Origin: Nemophila menziesii
Taxonomy: Eukaryota; Streptophyta; Magnoliopsida; Boraginales; Hydrophyllaceae
Reading direction: 5' to 3'
NCBI GenBank assembly: GCA_029959085.1
Contig: JARWIR010000001.1
Span: 64,728,899-64,792,898 of the forward strand
DNA length: 64,000 nucleotides
This document shows positions 48,536-59,085 of this stretch, in pieces. The notes beneath the pieces are model-generated. The model did no database searches. It saw nothing but the letters and a program-made list of their open reading frames with translations, and was not told where the DNA came from. Numbering within the stretch: the stretch's first letter is position 1; each line of letters opens with the position of its first letter. A program made the position numbers and the translations under genes.

Positions 48536-48639
48536 GTCGAGTAATATTTTGTAAAACTATTTATGTGGTTTATGTTATTAATCTATTTATGTTATTTTGG
48601 AATTGATTTATAATACACTTATTTAGAAAAGACTATTTT

Positions 48640-49032
48640 TTTTGTTGTCTTTGTTATTGGTTATAATTCTTCTTGGGTTTGAGAAAGCCTTCTTATTGGA
48701 AGAAATTCTTTCGTTAAAGATATTAAATGGATAGTTGGTGATGAAAAAAATATTAACATGTGAATAAACTCTAGCAAATCTATTAATTTGAATAACTTTG
48801 CTTTGGTTAAAGTATTTGAAAGTCAAATAACAATAACTGGAATAGAATTTGATTCTTGAATCCTTTGTTGTTGAAAAACTTGAGGAAATTTGTAAACTTA
48901 ACACAACTTTCTTTTCATCTAAAGATACTATTAGTTGAAACCATGTAACGATACTAATCAATTGTAAAATCCTATTATAAAAACTTATTATAAAAATTAC
49001 ATTAAAAAATAGTACACAATCATAAAGATGAC
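48640..49032 (+). mobile_element. LINE fragment, left piece (post-RT region)
   Basis: Plus-strand translation with stops shows RNSFVKDIKWIVGDEKNINM, typical of the L1 ORF2 region after RT. It starts within the CLPR2 3' flank and is interrupted by solo LTR G at 49033. It continues at 50712. Confidence 0.6.
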
Positions 49033-50706
49033 TGGTGGCCAAAAGTGTGATGAATAAATGAATAATTAAAATATACACATCTCGATAAATTCAAGAGAAA
49101 CTCTCCGTAAGTATACGGATCATTCGCAAATAATAGTTAAAATAAGTAAAAGTTTGTTCACAGGAATTTAGTCTGTTAGCTCAAACTCGTGTTTATTTAT
49201 TTAAACAAAAATAGAAATAAAAGATACTATTTGTTCGGATTTTTTGATTAATATCTAAATGTAAGAAATAAGAGTAAACTAATGAATGCAAATATAGTAA
49301 TTAAGAAATGGTGATGAGATATAGTTTAGGTACGTAAGTATCTACCTATCTTACTAACTCGATATTCATTGTATAAGGGCGATATGAGCAATATATAAGT
49401 AGTCAGGATTTTATAATCTCTTTAACATCATAACATCAGCCATAATAATTTAGAAAGTAACCTTAACACTACCAAGGGACTTGCGTAAGGGGGTCCTACA
49501 CAATGATCGGTGGTTAAATCTAACCCTAATGACTATCTAGTTAGTCAACACCGTCAATATCACTATCGCACACTAGACGATTATGATGTAATTCTGTCCC
49601 TAAACCCCCCGCCAGGGTGACAATATAGGTAACTTAGGTCAAACTAGAGGTGTAAAGGCTCTAGCAAGTTTAATTAAAACCATTCATAATACAGTCATAA
49701 AGCCAAGTTCAAATCAGTCAAAAGGAATTTTCAAATAACAAATATTAATCTTGGGTTTATACATATGCAAGCCCAAGATACGAGAAAATTTGTTCATGAT
49801 TAAAGATATAAAGTGAAGAAAAAAATATTAGAAACATAGTTAAACTAAGAATCTAATATAATTTACCCTAATGGTAGCGGTGGAAGGATGAAGAAGTGTC
49901 GTTGTAATGTTTTGTCTTCCTCCTCTTGTCAACCAGCTCTCTCTCTCTTTCTGACGAATTTAAGAATAATATTGAGGCCATGATGGCTTTTTTCTTAAGT
50001 CAAATATATATATATATATATATATAGGTCATGGCTAAGTTTAGGGAGTCTTAATGCAACCCAAACACGTTTTTCCCTGAAAAATGGAGTGGACTGGCCC
50101 ATAACAGTTGTAACCCGACTAACCTTTTCATTCCATCTCCAAATCACAAACTGTCAGGGGCCACCCATTCCTAATTCATAGTCCTATCTAGATAACCAGC
50201 TGAGGTAGCTCAACTGGCCAGAGCCTTGCTATTTCTTCAGCCCTTAGGGTAAAGTAAGAGGTACAGGGTTCGAATCCCCTCCCTGAACATGGGTAACCTA
50301 GTTCTGATTAACCTGGTAATATGCACGGGGAGACGTGTATATTTCCCATAGTATTAGTCGTGGTGCAAGAACGCCTTCAAATTCTTTATCAATTTCACGC
50401 GACATCGAAAATAATTCACTTTCTAAATCTGGACGACAACTTTTTCATTTTCTAAAACCGGTTTCTTTAGTCCTTTAACTCTTGATTTTGTCTTTGATCT
50501 TCTTTCCTCAACTTTCTATCCATGCTTTGGAATCTAATATTATCCTTGTAGGGAATATCTTCACACTTAACACACAAATTACACCTAAAATACTTTAAAA
50601 GTAATAAATCTCCAAAACAAGACATGAAACGAGAATACATCAAAAAATAGGGAAAAGTTCCTCAGCTAAGCACATAATGAACTTAAAATGATGTCTCGTG
50701 ACATCA
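49033..50706 (-). repeat. Solo LTR G of the gypsy family, with a SINE inside
   Basis: Begins TGGTGGCCAAAAGTGTGATG and ends GTGACATCA; flanking pentamers ATGAC (49028-49032) and ATGAT (50707-50711) are a target-site duplication with one mismatch. It contains the family block GATCGGTGGTTAAATC and CACACTAGACG (49505-49580). It is older than the stack at 3-31 kb judging by its divergence and the SINE insertion. Confidence 0.78.
50193..50372 (+). mobile_element. tRNA-derived SINE
   Basis: A box TGAGGTAGCTCAACTGGCC, B box GGTTCGAATCCC, then a body with CCTGAACATGGGTAACCTAG and GATTAGTCG-like sequences shared by 60340-60505. No long A tail. The two boxes are those of RNA polymerase III promoters. 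Confidence 0.75.
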
Positions 50707-50711
50707 ATGAT

Positions 50712-50914
50712 ACAAAGGATGATCCCTCTATTTATTTTAAAGTTCATGAAAATTTCTGGAAACACATTTGGAATCTTGATCTTCCCCCAAAAATCAAAAA
50801 CTTTTAATGGAGATACTTAAATAATTCTTGTAAAATCTGTTTTGAGGCTCCCGGAACTATATAACATCTCCTTTTCAATTGTCAATCTGCTTGAGCAATT
50901 TGGTTGATCTCTCC
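50712..50914 (+). mobile_element. LINE fragment, middle piece
   Basis: ENFWKHIWNLDLPPKIKNF (50750-50805) followed by a stop and a HLLFNCQSA-like string is the zinc-finger region after RT in plant L1 elements. It continues from 49032 across solo LTR G and is cut by the copia-like element at 50915. Confidence 0.65.
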
Positions 50915-51966
50915 TGTTAGAATTAGGTTCGCGGAATAAATGATAGTATAAGAAACAAAAAACGAAAGGGAACACTGATATATGTGGAAAACCCAAATAG
51001 GAAAAAATCACGGGAAGAGGAGAAGATATTATTATAAAGAATTGATTACAAAGGAGAGTATAATGGCTGCTGCCAATTGAACAGGTTAACATATAACCAA
51101 TGCAATACAATGTTTTATGGGTATAGGGAGTTACTAGGGTTTATAACTTAATGTGCCAGACCTTACAGAGAATAATTTGGGTCTTGACACAAATTTCGGT
51201 AAGTAAAGCCCAAGAAACTGCAAATATCTCCACCTCAAAAAAATATCTTCATTTTGACGAAGAATCCTCTAGGGAGTCAAGACACAAATTTGGTAACCGA
51301 GGCCCAAAAATCCTGAAAATATATCCACCTCGATCAATCGCCACAATTTGACAAATATTCAATAATACCTGATCTCCTTCTCCGATCTTCTCCTCTTCGG
51401 GTAGCAACTCTAATTTTTTTTTTCCTTTCGTTCTTTTAATCCTTAGCTCTGATACCATGTTAACTTGTCAACTCAACCAAAAGTTCAAACTATTAGGAAA
51501 AGGCACAAAACAGGTTATAGGAGATTTATACTTTAACACGCCCCTTCACGTGTAGGCTTAGAGAAGACGTGCATGCTTAGTAGAGGAGATGGATTGATCC
51601 AAGCTATGCACGTGGAAATATCGAGCTGGGTGGCAGTGAAGAGACTCGAACCCAGGACCTCAAGTACCTGGAGATCTGATACCACTTTGTTAGAATTAGG
51701 ATTGCGGAATAAAAATTAATATAAGAAACAAGAAACGAAAGGAACACCAATATACATGGAAAATCCAAATAGGGAAAAACCCAGAAAAAAGAGAAGATAT
51801 TATTATAAAGGGTTGATTACAAAGAGAGTATAATGGCTGTTGCCAATTAAACAAGTTAACTAATAACCTATACAATATAATGTATTTATAGGTAAAGGGA
51901 GATACTTAGGTTTATAACTTGATGGGCCAACCGTTAGAAAGAATAATTTGGTTCATATATCTAACA
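50915..51966 (-). mobile_element. Small copia-like (TRIM-like) LTR element
   Basis: Two related LTR-like blocks begin TGTTAGAATTAGG (50915 and 51690), share GCGGAATAAA, GATATTATTATAAAG and GAGTATAATGGCTG, and the right one ends ATATCTAACA at 51966. Before the right block the plus strand reads GATCTGATACCA, the reverse complement of a tRNA-Met-type primer site, so the element is on the minus strand. A second such site, GCTCTGATACCA, is at 51448-51459. No protein domain is coded. Flanks TCTCC (50910-50914) and TCCCC (51967-51971) may be a mutated target duplication. Confidence 0.6.
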
Positions 51967-52373
51967 TCCCCTTTAGCTTTCTCTCTAACACTAATATGAT
52001 CTCCAAAAGGATTATTGGTTGCAGTACTATATGGATCAAAATATTCCCGTATAGGAGAATAAAAGAAGTTTCATTGAGATTACTTTCTGGTTCTTATGGA
52101 AATTGAGAAATAAAACGATAATTGTAAATAATGCAACTCAACCATTTATGATCATTAACTTAGCCTATAATGCTTATAATGCTTATAGTGAATATGTTAG
52201 ATGGATGGCCATAAAAAATGCTAGTACTTTCTATGATTTAAACTCTTATTCAGACCATAAACATGATGAAATTATGAAAGCTAATAGTAGTACTAATATA
52301 GATGTTGAGGCTTCATATCTCATAGAAACTAATAGTAGTACCAATATAGATGTTGAGGCTTCATATCTTAATA
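51967..52373 (+). mobile_element. LINE fragment, right piece, with a 48-bp tandem duplication
   Basis: Continues the LINE reading (ATQPFMIINLAYNAYNAYSE in the frame from 52103). A 48-bp in-frame tandem duplication at about 52281-52376 encodes SSTNIDVEASYL twice. There is no poly-A end; the fragment stops where the CLPR2 exon copy begins. Confidence 0.5.
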
Positions 52374-52494
52374 TAGATACATGCGGATTTAGGTAGAATG
52401 AAGAGGTTTAATGCACAAGAAGCGCTTGAATATGGTTTGATTGATAGAATTGTGAGGCCTCCTCGTATTAAAGCTGATTCACCTAGGCAAGATT
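52374..52494 (+). pseudogene. Duplicate of CLPR2 last exon
   Basis: Matches 48395-48515 essentially base for base, encoding HADLGRMKRFNAQEALEYGL and IDRIVRPPRIKADSPRQD, and stops short of the final STAGLG and stop codon. Sequence after it (GCTTATTTACG, then from 57441 ATGTTATTTTATTTAGAGAA) resembles the CLPR2 3' flank at 48585-48640. The copy has no promoter and no upstream exons. Confidence 0.9.
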
Positions 52495-52587
52495 CGCTTA
52501 TTTACGTATGTTATTTTTTTTTCCGCTAAACAAGCTTTTATTAAAAAACACCCTTTAACAATACATTGTCTCAGTTAAGTAGTACTA

Positions 52588-55500
52588 CTAACTTATCTTG
52601 AAAGAAAAGTTACCCTTGCAACTAGCTGTCCACCTTTTTTTATCCTCACCATTGCTCAATTTTGGAGCAACTTCAGCTAATCCTCTCAACTCCCTAGAGA
52701 AATGCCACCTCCCTCTATTGTAACAACTTTTAACTGTCTTATTCACCCACAAACTGCTAACCTCCATACCTCTACTCAATACTTCATTCACATTCTTACC
52801 TCCAATCCACCTATCCCAATACAAAAAAGTACTACCTCCATCTCTTACCTCATGTGTTATAAATTCATAAGCTATACTCCTTAACTTGAGAAGTTTCCTC
52901 CAAATCCATGCCATCTCCTGTTTCTCATTTATACTCCATATGCATTGCCCTCTTAACACATTTTTGTGGGCCCAACAGCTCACCAAATTACCACTCTTCT
53001 TATATACTCTCCAGAAAAGACTAAGTAAACAAACTTTGTTTAACACCTCCAGGTCAGGCACATTTAATCCACCTTCAGCTGTAGGTGTGCATATTTTTTT
53101 CCAAGCCACCTTTGCTCCTCTAGCCCCTTCCAGATTACCCCTCCAAAGAAAGCTGGTGAACTTTTGATTCAACTTGTAAATAACCTGTTTAGGGAGCATT
53201 ATCACTCTACACCAATAGAGCACTTTACTCACCAACACTACCTTTATAAGCTCTAATCTACTTGCATAAGTTAGCATTTTATTACTCCAATTGTTAATAG
53301 TCTCACAAATTTTCTCTACTAGCTTATTTACATCCCCTACACTCAACTTCTGAGTACTTAAGGGTACCCCCAAATATCTTACAGGTAGTTTACCCTCCCT
53401 AATTCCCAAGATCTGCACAATACTCCCACTCTCCTCATTAGACACTCCTCCAAAATATACCTCACTTTTACTACTGTTTATTCTTAAACCTGACATTCTA
53501 GAGAAGATATCTAAACCTTCCTTTATCACCTCAGCTGATTCCACATCAGCTCTCATGAAAATCAACAAATCATCAGCAAACATCATGTGGTTAAGTTTGA
53601 GCTCTTCACATCTTGGATGAAAGGAAAACTTTTTATTCTGACCACAAAACTTGAAAATTGAGGTTAACACCTCCATGCTCAAAACAAATAGATAAGGGGA
53701 CAGTGGGTCCCCTTGTCTTAAACCTCTTCTACCTTGAAAAAACCCCACCATTTCTCCATTAACACCTATAGAATAGCTAGGGGTTGTAACACATATCTCC
53801 ACCCACTCAATGAATGTCTTTGGAAAACCCATTGCACATAAAGTCTTGAAGACAAACTTCCAATTCAAGCTGTCATAGGCCTTTTGTATGTCTACATTAA
53901 TAGTGCAGCTAGGGCCTACATTATTCTTTTCATAGTCATGTAAAACATCTTGAGCTACTATGATATTATCACATATATACCTCCCCTTCACAAAAGCTGC
54001 TTGATTGTTGGATACAATGTAATTCATGACTTTACTTAATCTATCTGTTAAAATCCTTGATAGTGTCTTGTATGTTGTGTTGACACAGGATATTGGCCTA
54101 AACAGCCTTACATTTGAGGGGTTGGCTACTTTTGGGATCAAAGTTATATTTGTAGTGTTCACTTCCCTTAACATCCTCCTACTTTCAAATATCTCCATAA
54201 CTGCCTCACAAAATTCATCTCCCACAATACTCCAACAAACTTTATAGAATTTGGAAGTGAACCCATCTGGTCCAGGGCATTTGTCTTCACTTATAGAGAA
54301 CATTGCTTTTTTTTACCTCATCAGGAGTAATAGGTCTGACTAGCTTGTCCCTTTGTTCCTCTGTAAGTTTTGTTTGTATAAGCTTATTTATACTCTCTAT
54401 ACTACAATTCTCCTCCAAACTATCTTTAGTACCAATCAAGTTCTGATAAAAAGAGATAAATTCTTTTTTAATCTCTTTAGGTTTGCTTAATACTTCACCC
54501 TTAGCATTGATCAAAGTAGTGACTCTATTCTTTGCCTGCCTCCCCTTTATTAGCTTGAAATAATAAGCTGTACTTGCATCACTATCTTTTGTCCAGGTGG
54601 CTCGAGCCTTTTGTTTAAGTATCTCATGCTCCTGAATGATAGCTTCCTCCAGTTTGTGTAAAAGAATCTTCTCCTCAGTTATTGTAGCTTGATCAAAATT
54701 CCCCTGCATAATAAGGTCCTGCACCTCTCGCAATTTAAACCTCATATTAGTAATATATGAAAGGTCCTTCTTAAAATACATTATATTAAAGGCTTTAAGG
54801 GCCTTTTTAACAATTCTCTGCTTAGTACATAATTTGAACATAGCTGATCCTTCCACTCCAGTTCTCCAAGCCTTCTCTACTACCTCTAAAAACCTCTCAT
54901 GACTACACCAAATATTGAAAAATCTAAAAGGAGTGGGACCCCTCTTCTGCACTTTTCCAATCTCCACTTGAACTACACAATGGTCTGATGTTGAGGGGGC
55001 CAAATATAGCACATTAGAGTACACAGAGTCAATCCATTTTATATTTATTAGCAGCCTATCTATTCTACTAGCTCTCAGATTTACCAAACTTCTATTTGTC
55101 CAAGTATAGTAATTACCCACTGATTTATGTTCAAATATTTCTGCCTCTTCTACACTATCTATAAACTCTTGAGTATACTGATTAATTTCTTCACAATTCA
55201 ATCTATCTTCTATCTTCATGATTTCATTGAAATCACCAACACACCCAAAACTCTCCCCATTATATAACTTGCTCCACCTCACTAGATCTTTCCACAACTC
55301 TCTCCTCTCCTTCTCATCATTACTCGCATAAACCACACTCAAATATATATTGATGTTTGTACTGACTTCCTCAATTTTTAGTAATACAGCTTGATAAGTC
55401 TCTTCAATTAATTCCACCTTACACTCATTCTCCCTCCACAACACCCACACTCTTCCCCTAGGATCCTTAGCATAGTTGTGAATCATATTATAGTGTTGAA

Positions 55501-55654
55501 ATCTTTCTTTCTTTATATGGACCATGTTCTCATAGGTTACTTTAGTCTCCAATAAGCACATGATCTGAACTTTATTAGTGAATATGTAGTTCAAGACATC
55601 AAGTTGTCTTAGGGTCATATTCAGCCCCCTAACATTCCATGATCCAATGATCAT
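52588..55654 (-). pseudogene. LINE ORF2: endonuclease and reverse transcriptase, one frameshift
   Basis: The first part (54287-55654) is an APE-type endonuclease with its key residues: SWNVRGLN (N7), LLETKV (E36), VGDFNEI and SDHCVV. The second (52588-54303) is the RT with FRPISCVNTTYKTLSRILTD, QAAFVKGRYICDN, INVDIQKAYDSL, RRGLRQGDPLSPYLF and the catalytic FADD intact. The two frames meet at an A8 run (T8 at 54307-54314 on the plus strand), so one inserted or lost base explains the break. The C-terminus ends at GNFSFKIS, before the usual zinc finger and RNase H of plant L1 ORF2, so it is short. ORF2p performs target-primed reverse transcription in the nucleus. Confidence 0.92.
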
Positions 55655-55863
55655 GGATCAGGGGGTTTATGTTTATGCACATCCTCTAACTGTGCACTTC
55701 CAATAATCTTTTCAATATCTTTATCAAGAGCAGATAGAGGACTTCTTAAAATACTAAATGCATTGTTTGTTGTAGGTGATTCAACTTTACTACTCCCACT
55801 TCTGTTTCTACCTGCCACCACACTCCACTTTTCATTTTGTTTATCTACTTCTCCATTTCCAGT

Positions 55864-57204
55864 TTATACTAGTTCCTCACTCATAGCAGCCTTCCCTTTA
55901 TCTAAACCTCTTAATTCTTCCTTATCCTTTAGTTTGGGAACCCATACTTTCCTATCAGGTTTACAAATGTCATGTTCATAACTCTGGCATCTCTCACATT
56001 TTTTTGGCGCCCATTCATACAGAACATCCACTTCATGTAATTCACTCTCCCCCGTGTCTACATATACCTTCCTCTGCAACTCCTTTTTCAAGTTAACTTC
56101 CACACAAACCCTTGCATACCCTAGCCTTGTTCTTGATTCAGTTATTGAATCCATTTGTATAGGATTTCCTACACCACTAGTTATATAGCTTAAACCATCC
56201 TTATTCCATAGATTCATAGGTACATCTCTTAGCCTAACCCATAATGGGACCCTATCCAGTTCAATTCTACCAAATTTCATATCAGCTGACCACTCTCTCA
56301 AGAAATAAGGCCTACCACTAATATGCCAAATCTGCTCCAGTGCTTTAACTTTCTTTTCCAAGTCATCAAATGTGAACACATACATATTCCCTTTAGATTT
56401 CACATCCACTTTACCAAATTCTCTCCACTGATAATGCACAAAGTTTGTAATCGCATAGAATTGAGGAGCTTGACCTATGAATTGTCCTATTAAGCAATTT
56501 TCCCACACCTTACCTCCATTATCAAACACTTGTTTAGGGGGTTTAATTATCATCTTTCCCTCATGAACAATTGGCTCGTGATAATCTAATTCAAGTTTAT
56601 CTGCATCTCTACTATCAAACAAATTGACCCACGGTTTAGCAACACTTACCTCACACTATTCTTCATTCACTATTTTTTCAGTTACAGCAATTGGACTCTG
56701 GTTTTGCTTCTGATTACTCACCTTGTTCCTCGGTGTACTCGGACTATCCTCACTGCTCTTACTCAGACTACCAGTAGAATTACCCGTCTCCTTTGTTATC
56801 ATCTTTCCCATTTCATTGTTCTCCTTATTTTTGAGTGGAGTAACAGTAATTTTTCCCGTCTCCTTTGGTAAGATTCTCGCAATTCCTCTATTCTCATTAA
56901 TTCCCGTCACCGACTTCACCGCCACCACCTTTCCCGTCACCAATTTACCCACCGTTGATTTACCCGTCTCCGATTTACCCAGCGCCGATTTTTCCCCTTT
57001 TGTATTATTCTGCAATTCCTTTGTCTCTTTGTTTAACTGAGCATCTTCAAACATCTGTCTCATAATATCGACCTTCACAGTTCTCTTTCTTGGTGCCATA
57101 GCTAGCGAATTTGTTTTGATTAGGTGAAAAGAAGAAACGAAAGTTTTGGTTAGGTTTAGAAGTTCAAATCTCTGATGAATATGGCTTGAAATTGGTATGA
57201 ACAA
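55864..57204 (-). pseudogene. LINE ORF1 (DUF4283, zinc knuckle), one in-frame stop
   Basis: The N-terminal 182 residues are Lys/Thr/Gly-rich with repeated TGK motifs and likely bind RNA. After an in-frame TAG (56656-56658) the same frame continues with a DUF4283 domain (FYAITNFVHYQWREFGKVDV, LEQIWHISGRPYFLREWSAD, PLWVRLRDVPMNLWNKDG) and a shortened zinc-knuckle CERCQSYEHDIC. DUF4283 plus knuckle is the standard plant L1 ORF1 layout. ORF1p forms the RNP with LINE RNA. Without the stop the frame would be about 446 codons. The exact start is uncertain; a Met at residue 36 (MAPRKR) is an alternative. Confidence 0.88.
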
Positions 57205-57799
57205 ATGTTAGATCCCAGAAAATATGGAGAATAACACTTGATCGAAGAAAAGAATCCCAAAAGATGTGGGATTTAGGGGTTTTTGGTTAGAGATTCGAAC
57301 GGAAAAAAGAAAATGAAAAGAAAAAAGTGCGTTTAACTACTTAGACACCAAACAGAAAAGAATTTTATTCCAAGCGCGTGAGGCGCGTACCAGAGACTCT
57401 CCTTTCTCTTTTTTTTTGTCACCCCTAGAGAGATATACTTTATGTTATTTTATTTAGAGAAGTCTTTTTTATATGTTGTTGAACAATTAAGCTTGCATCT
57501 ATTAATTTTGTAACTTATCATTGAGAATACATACTATGATGATAAATAATTTTTACACCACCAAATTTACTACTAGTCCTTAAAAATGGACTTGTTTGCA
57601 TAGAAGCAAACTTTTAAACTACAATCCCTAAACAAACAAAAAGAGGATTTTTTGGTTGTACAAGATTAATTACAAAACCCAAAGAAAAGGGGAATAAGCT
57701 ACGAAATATTCATCCATCACAAAGAGACTTGAATAAAAAAACAGCCTAGTTTGTGGTAAACGTGAGGTATATGTCGAATTAGTATGTATTCTACTATTC

Positions 57800-58315
57800 T
57801 TAATCACTAAAATAAGTATTGACCTTATCTTTAAGGTTCTCTTGTCTCCATCCATTAACAACTTTAGCTATAAAATCTTCAATTCTTGTCTCTAAAGTAT
57901 CATCGTATATTTCATCATCATCCCAACCAATCTCATTTTCATTACCACTTTCATCAGAATCTTCATCATAACCATCAGAATCAAACCACCCTACCTCATC
58001 ATCAGAATCTTCGTAAGAAACATCAGAATCATATTGATATATATCAATATCGATTTTGAAATCTTCAAATTTCTCTTCTTCTTCATTTGTAAGATAGAAG
58101 AAAGAAATAAATTCATCACAATCATTTTCAAATTGCCTAACATTTTTAACAACAACAATGTAGACAACAAGATTAAACACCATGAAAACGTACATCCTTT
58201 TGGCTGAAAATATGAAGAAATCTCCATAATATGATAATTGAAAATAAATAAACGTGAAATAAATTGTGAAGAAAAAAACTATCGACAAAAATATAGCTTC
58301 CCAGACAATTTTCAT
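57800..58315 (-). CDS. Small acidic membrane protein with DUF761-like C-terminus
   Basis: Single exon, 171 residues. Residues 1-25 and about 40-58 are hydrophobic (IFLSIVFFFTIYFTFIYF; VFMVFNLVVYIVVV), two membrane segments. The middle is strongly acidic with repeated Asp/Ser/Glu (YEDSDDEVGWFDSDGYDEDS). The C-terminus LETRIEDFIAKVVNGWRQEN resembles the short DUF761 motif of plant proteins with N-terminal membrane spans. Function unknown. It is between the L1 element and a MITE, transcribed away from the latter. I chose the first Met of the frame because the membrane segment begins there. The frame is open with biased composition, so I think it is a real gene, though expression is not shown. 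Confidence 0.65.
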   Translation of the reverse strand: MKIVWEAIFLSIVFFFTIYFTFIYFQLSYYGDFFIFSAKRMYVFMVFNLVVYIVVVKNVRQFENDCDEFISFFYLTNEEEEKFEDFKIDIDIYQYDSDVSYEDSDDEVGWFDSDGYDEDSDESGNENEIGWDDDEIYDDTLETRIEDFIAKVVNGWRQENLKDKVNTYFSD

Positions 58316-58770
58316 AACCCGTATTGGTAGGGGCAGGTCAAGGGCAAGGGGGTTATAGGGTAACGGTTTTTATTAGTTGTGAAGAACAAAAGAATCAACA
58401 GAAAATTTTATCGCCAAAAAGGTTGTGAAGATCAATGCCCAATAGTATCTATTGTATATATAGATTTGCTTAGAGATTAAGTATATCGTTAGCATATACA
58501 CTATAATTTTCGTTTTATGAAAAACTTATTAGCTTCCATGCATAAACCTGGAAATTTCCAAGGTGGGTTTTTTATTGTCAACTCTCTGAAGTTGAAAGCT
58601 ACAAGGAATGTAAATGATAATATATTATATATTAATAATGGAATGTTCGGAGGTATCAAAATATAATTTAAAAGGGTGTAAGTATATACACTGTTGATTA
58701 ATCTTACGTGACAAGTAGAAGTTTCGTGTCAAAGTATAATTTTTTTAGGTGGTTGTCTAATTTACGCAAA

Positions 58771-58956
58771 TAATGATATATACTACTTAAATTTATAACA
58801 TCCAAATGTCACCTAATAACATGGCATGAATTAGTTGGCTAAAAATCATTAATTAAATCAAGAAATTAAATAGATTAACGATTTTTAACCAACTAATTCA
58901 TGCCACATTATTAAGTGGTATTTGGGTGGTATAATTTTGGATGTTATATATCATTA
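58771..58956. mobile_element. Palindromic MITE
   Basis: Termini TAATGATATATA and TATATATCATTA are exact inverted repeats. The arms of about 70-80 bp are inverted copies, including GGCATGAATTAGTTGG (left) and CCAACTAATTCATGCC (right), separated by a short AT-rich loop (near 58849-58880). No coding capacity. The family is seen again at 36170. Confidence 0.8.
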
Positions 58957-59085
58957 CTCAATAAATATATCCTTTTTTATACATAATTTCAGATAAATCA
59001 AAATTAGGTTATTCTTATCCATGTAAAAGATTTGAATCTCTCAATTCATAAATAGTAAAACTCTACTTAATTGTGATATACTATA

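Larger units (their letters stand above)
52518..57440 (-). mobile_element. L1-type LINE, nearly complete
   Basis: The exact 11-bp target duplication TATGTTATTTT flanks it at 52507-52517 and 57441-57451. On the minus strand it reads: 5' UTR, ORF1 (57204-55864), about 210 bp spacer, ORF2 (55654-52588), about 70 bp 3' UTR and a short poly-A (T run at 52518-52522 on the plus strand joined to the duplication). Few lesions: one in-frame stop in ORF1 and one frameshift in ORF2. Confidence 0.88.

Noticed and set aside
48623..49078. 151-codon minus-strand ORF
   Set aside because: AT-rich antisense reading of a LINE fragment; no domain.
52702..54247. Plus-strand ORFs opposite the L1
   Set aside because: Antisense shadows of ORF2.
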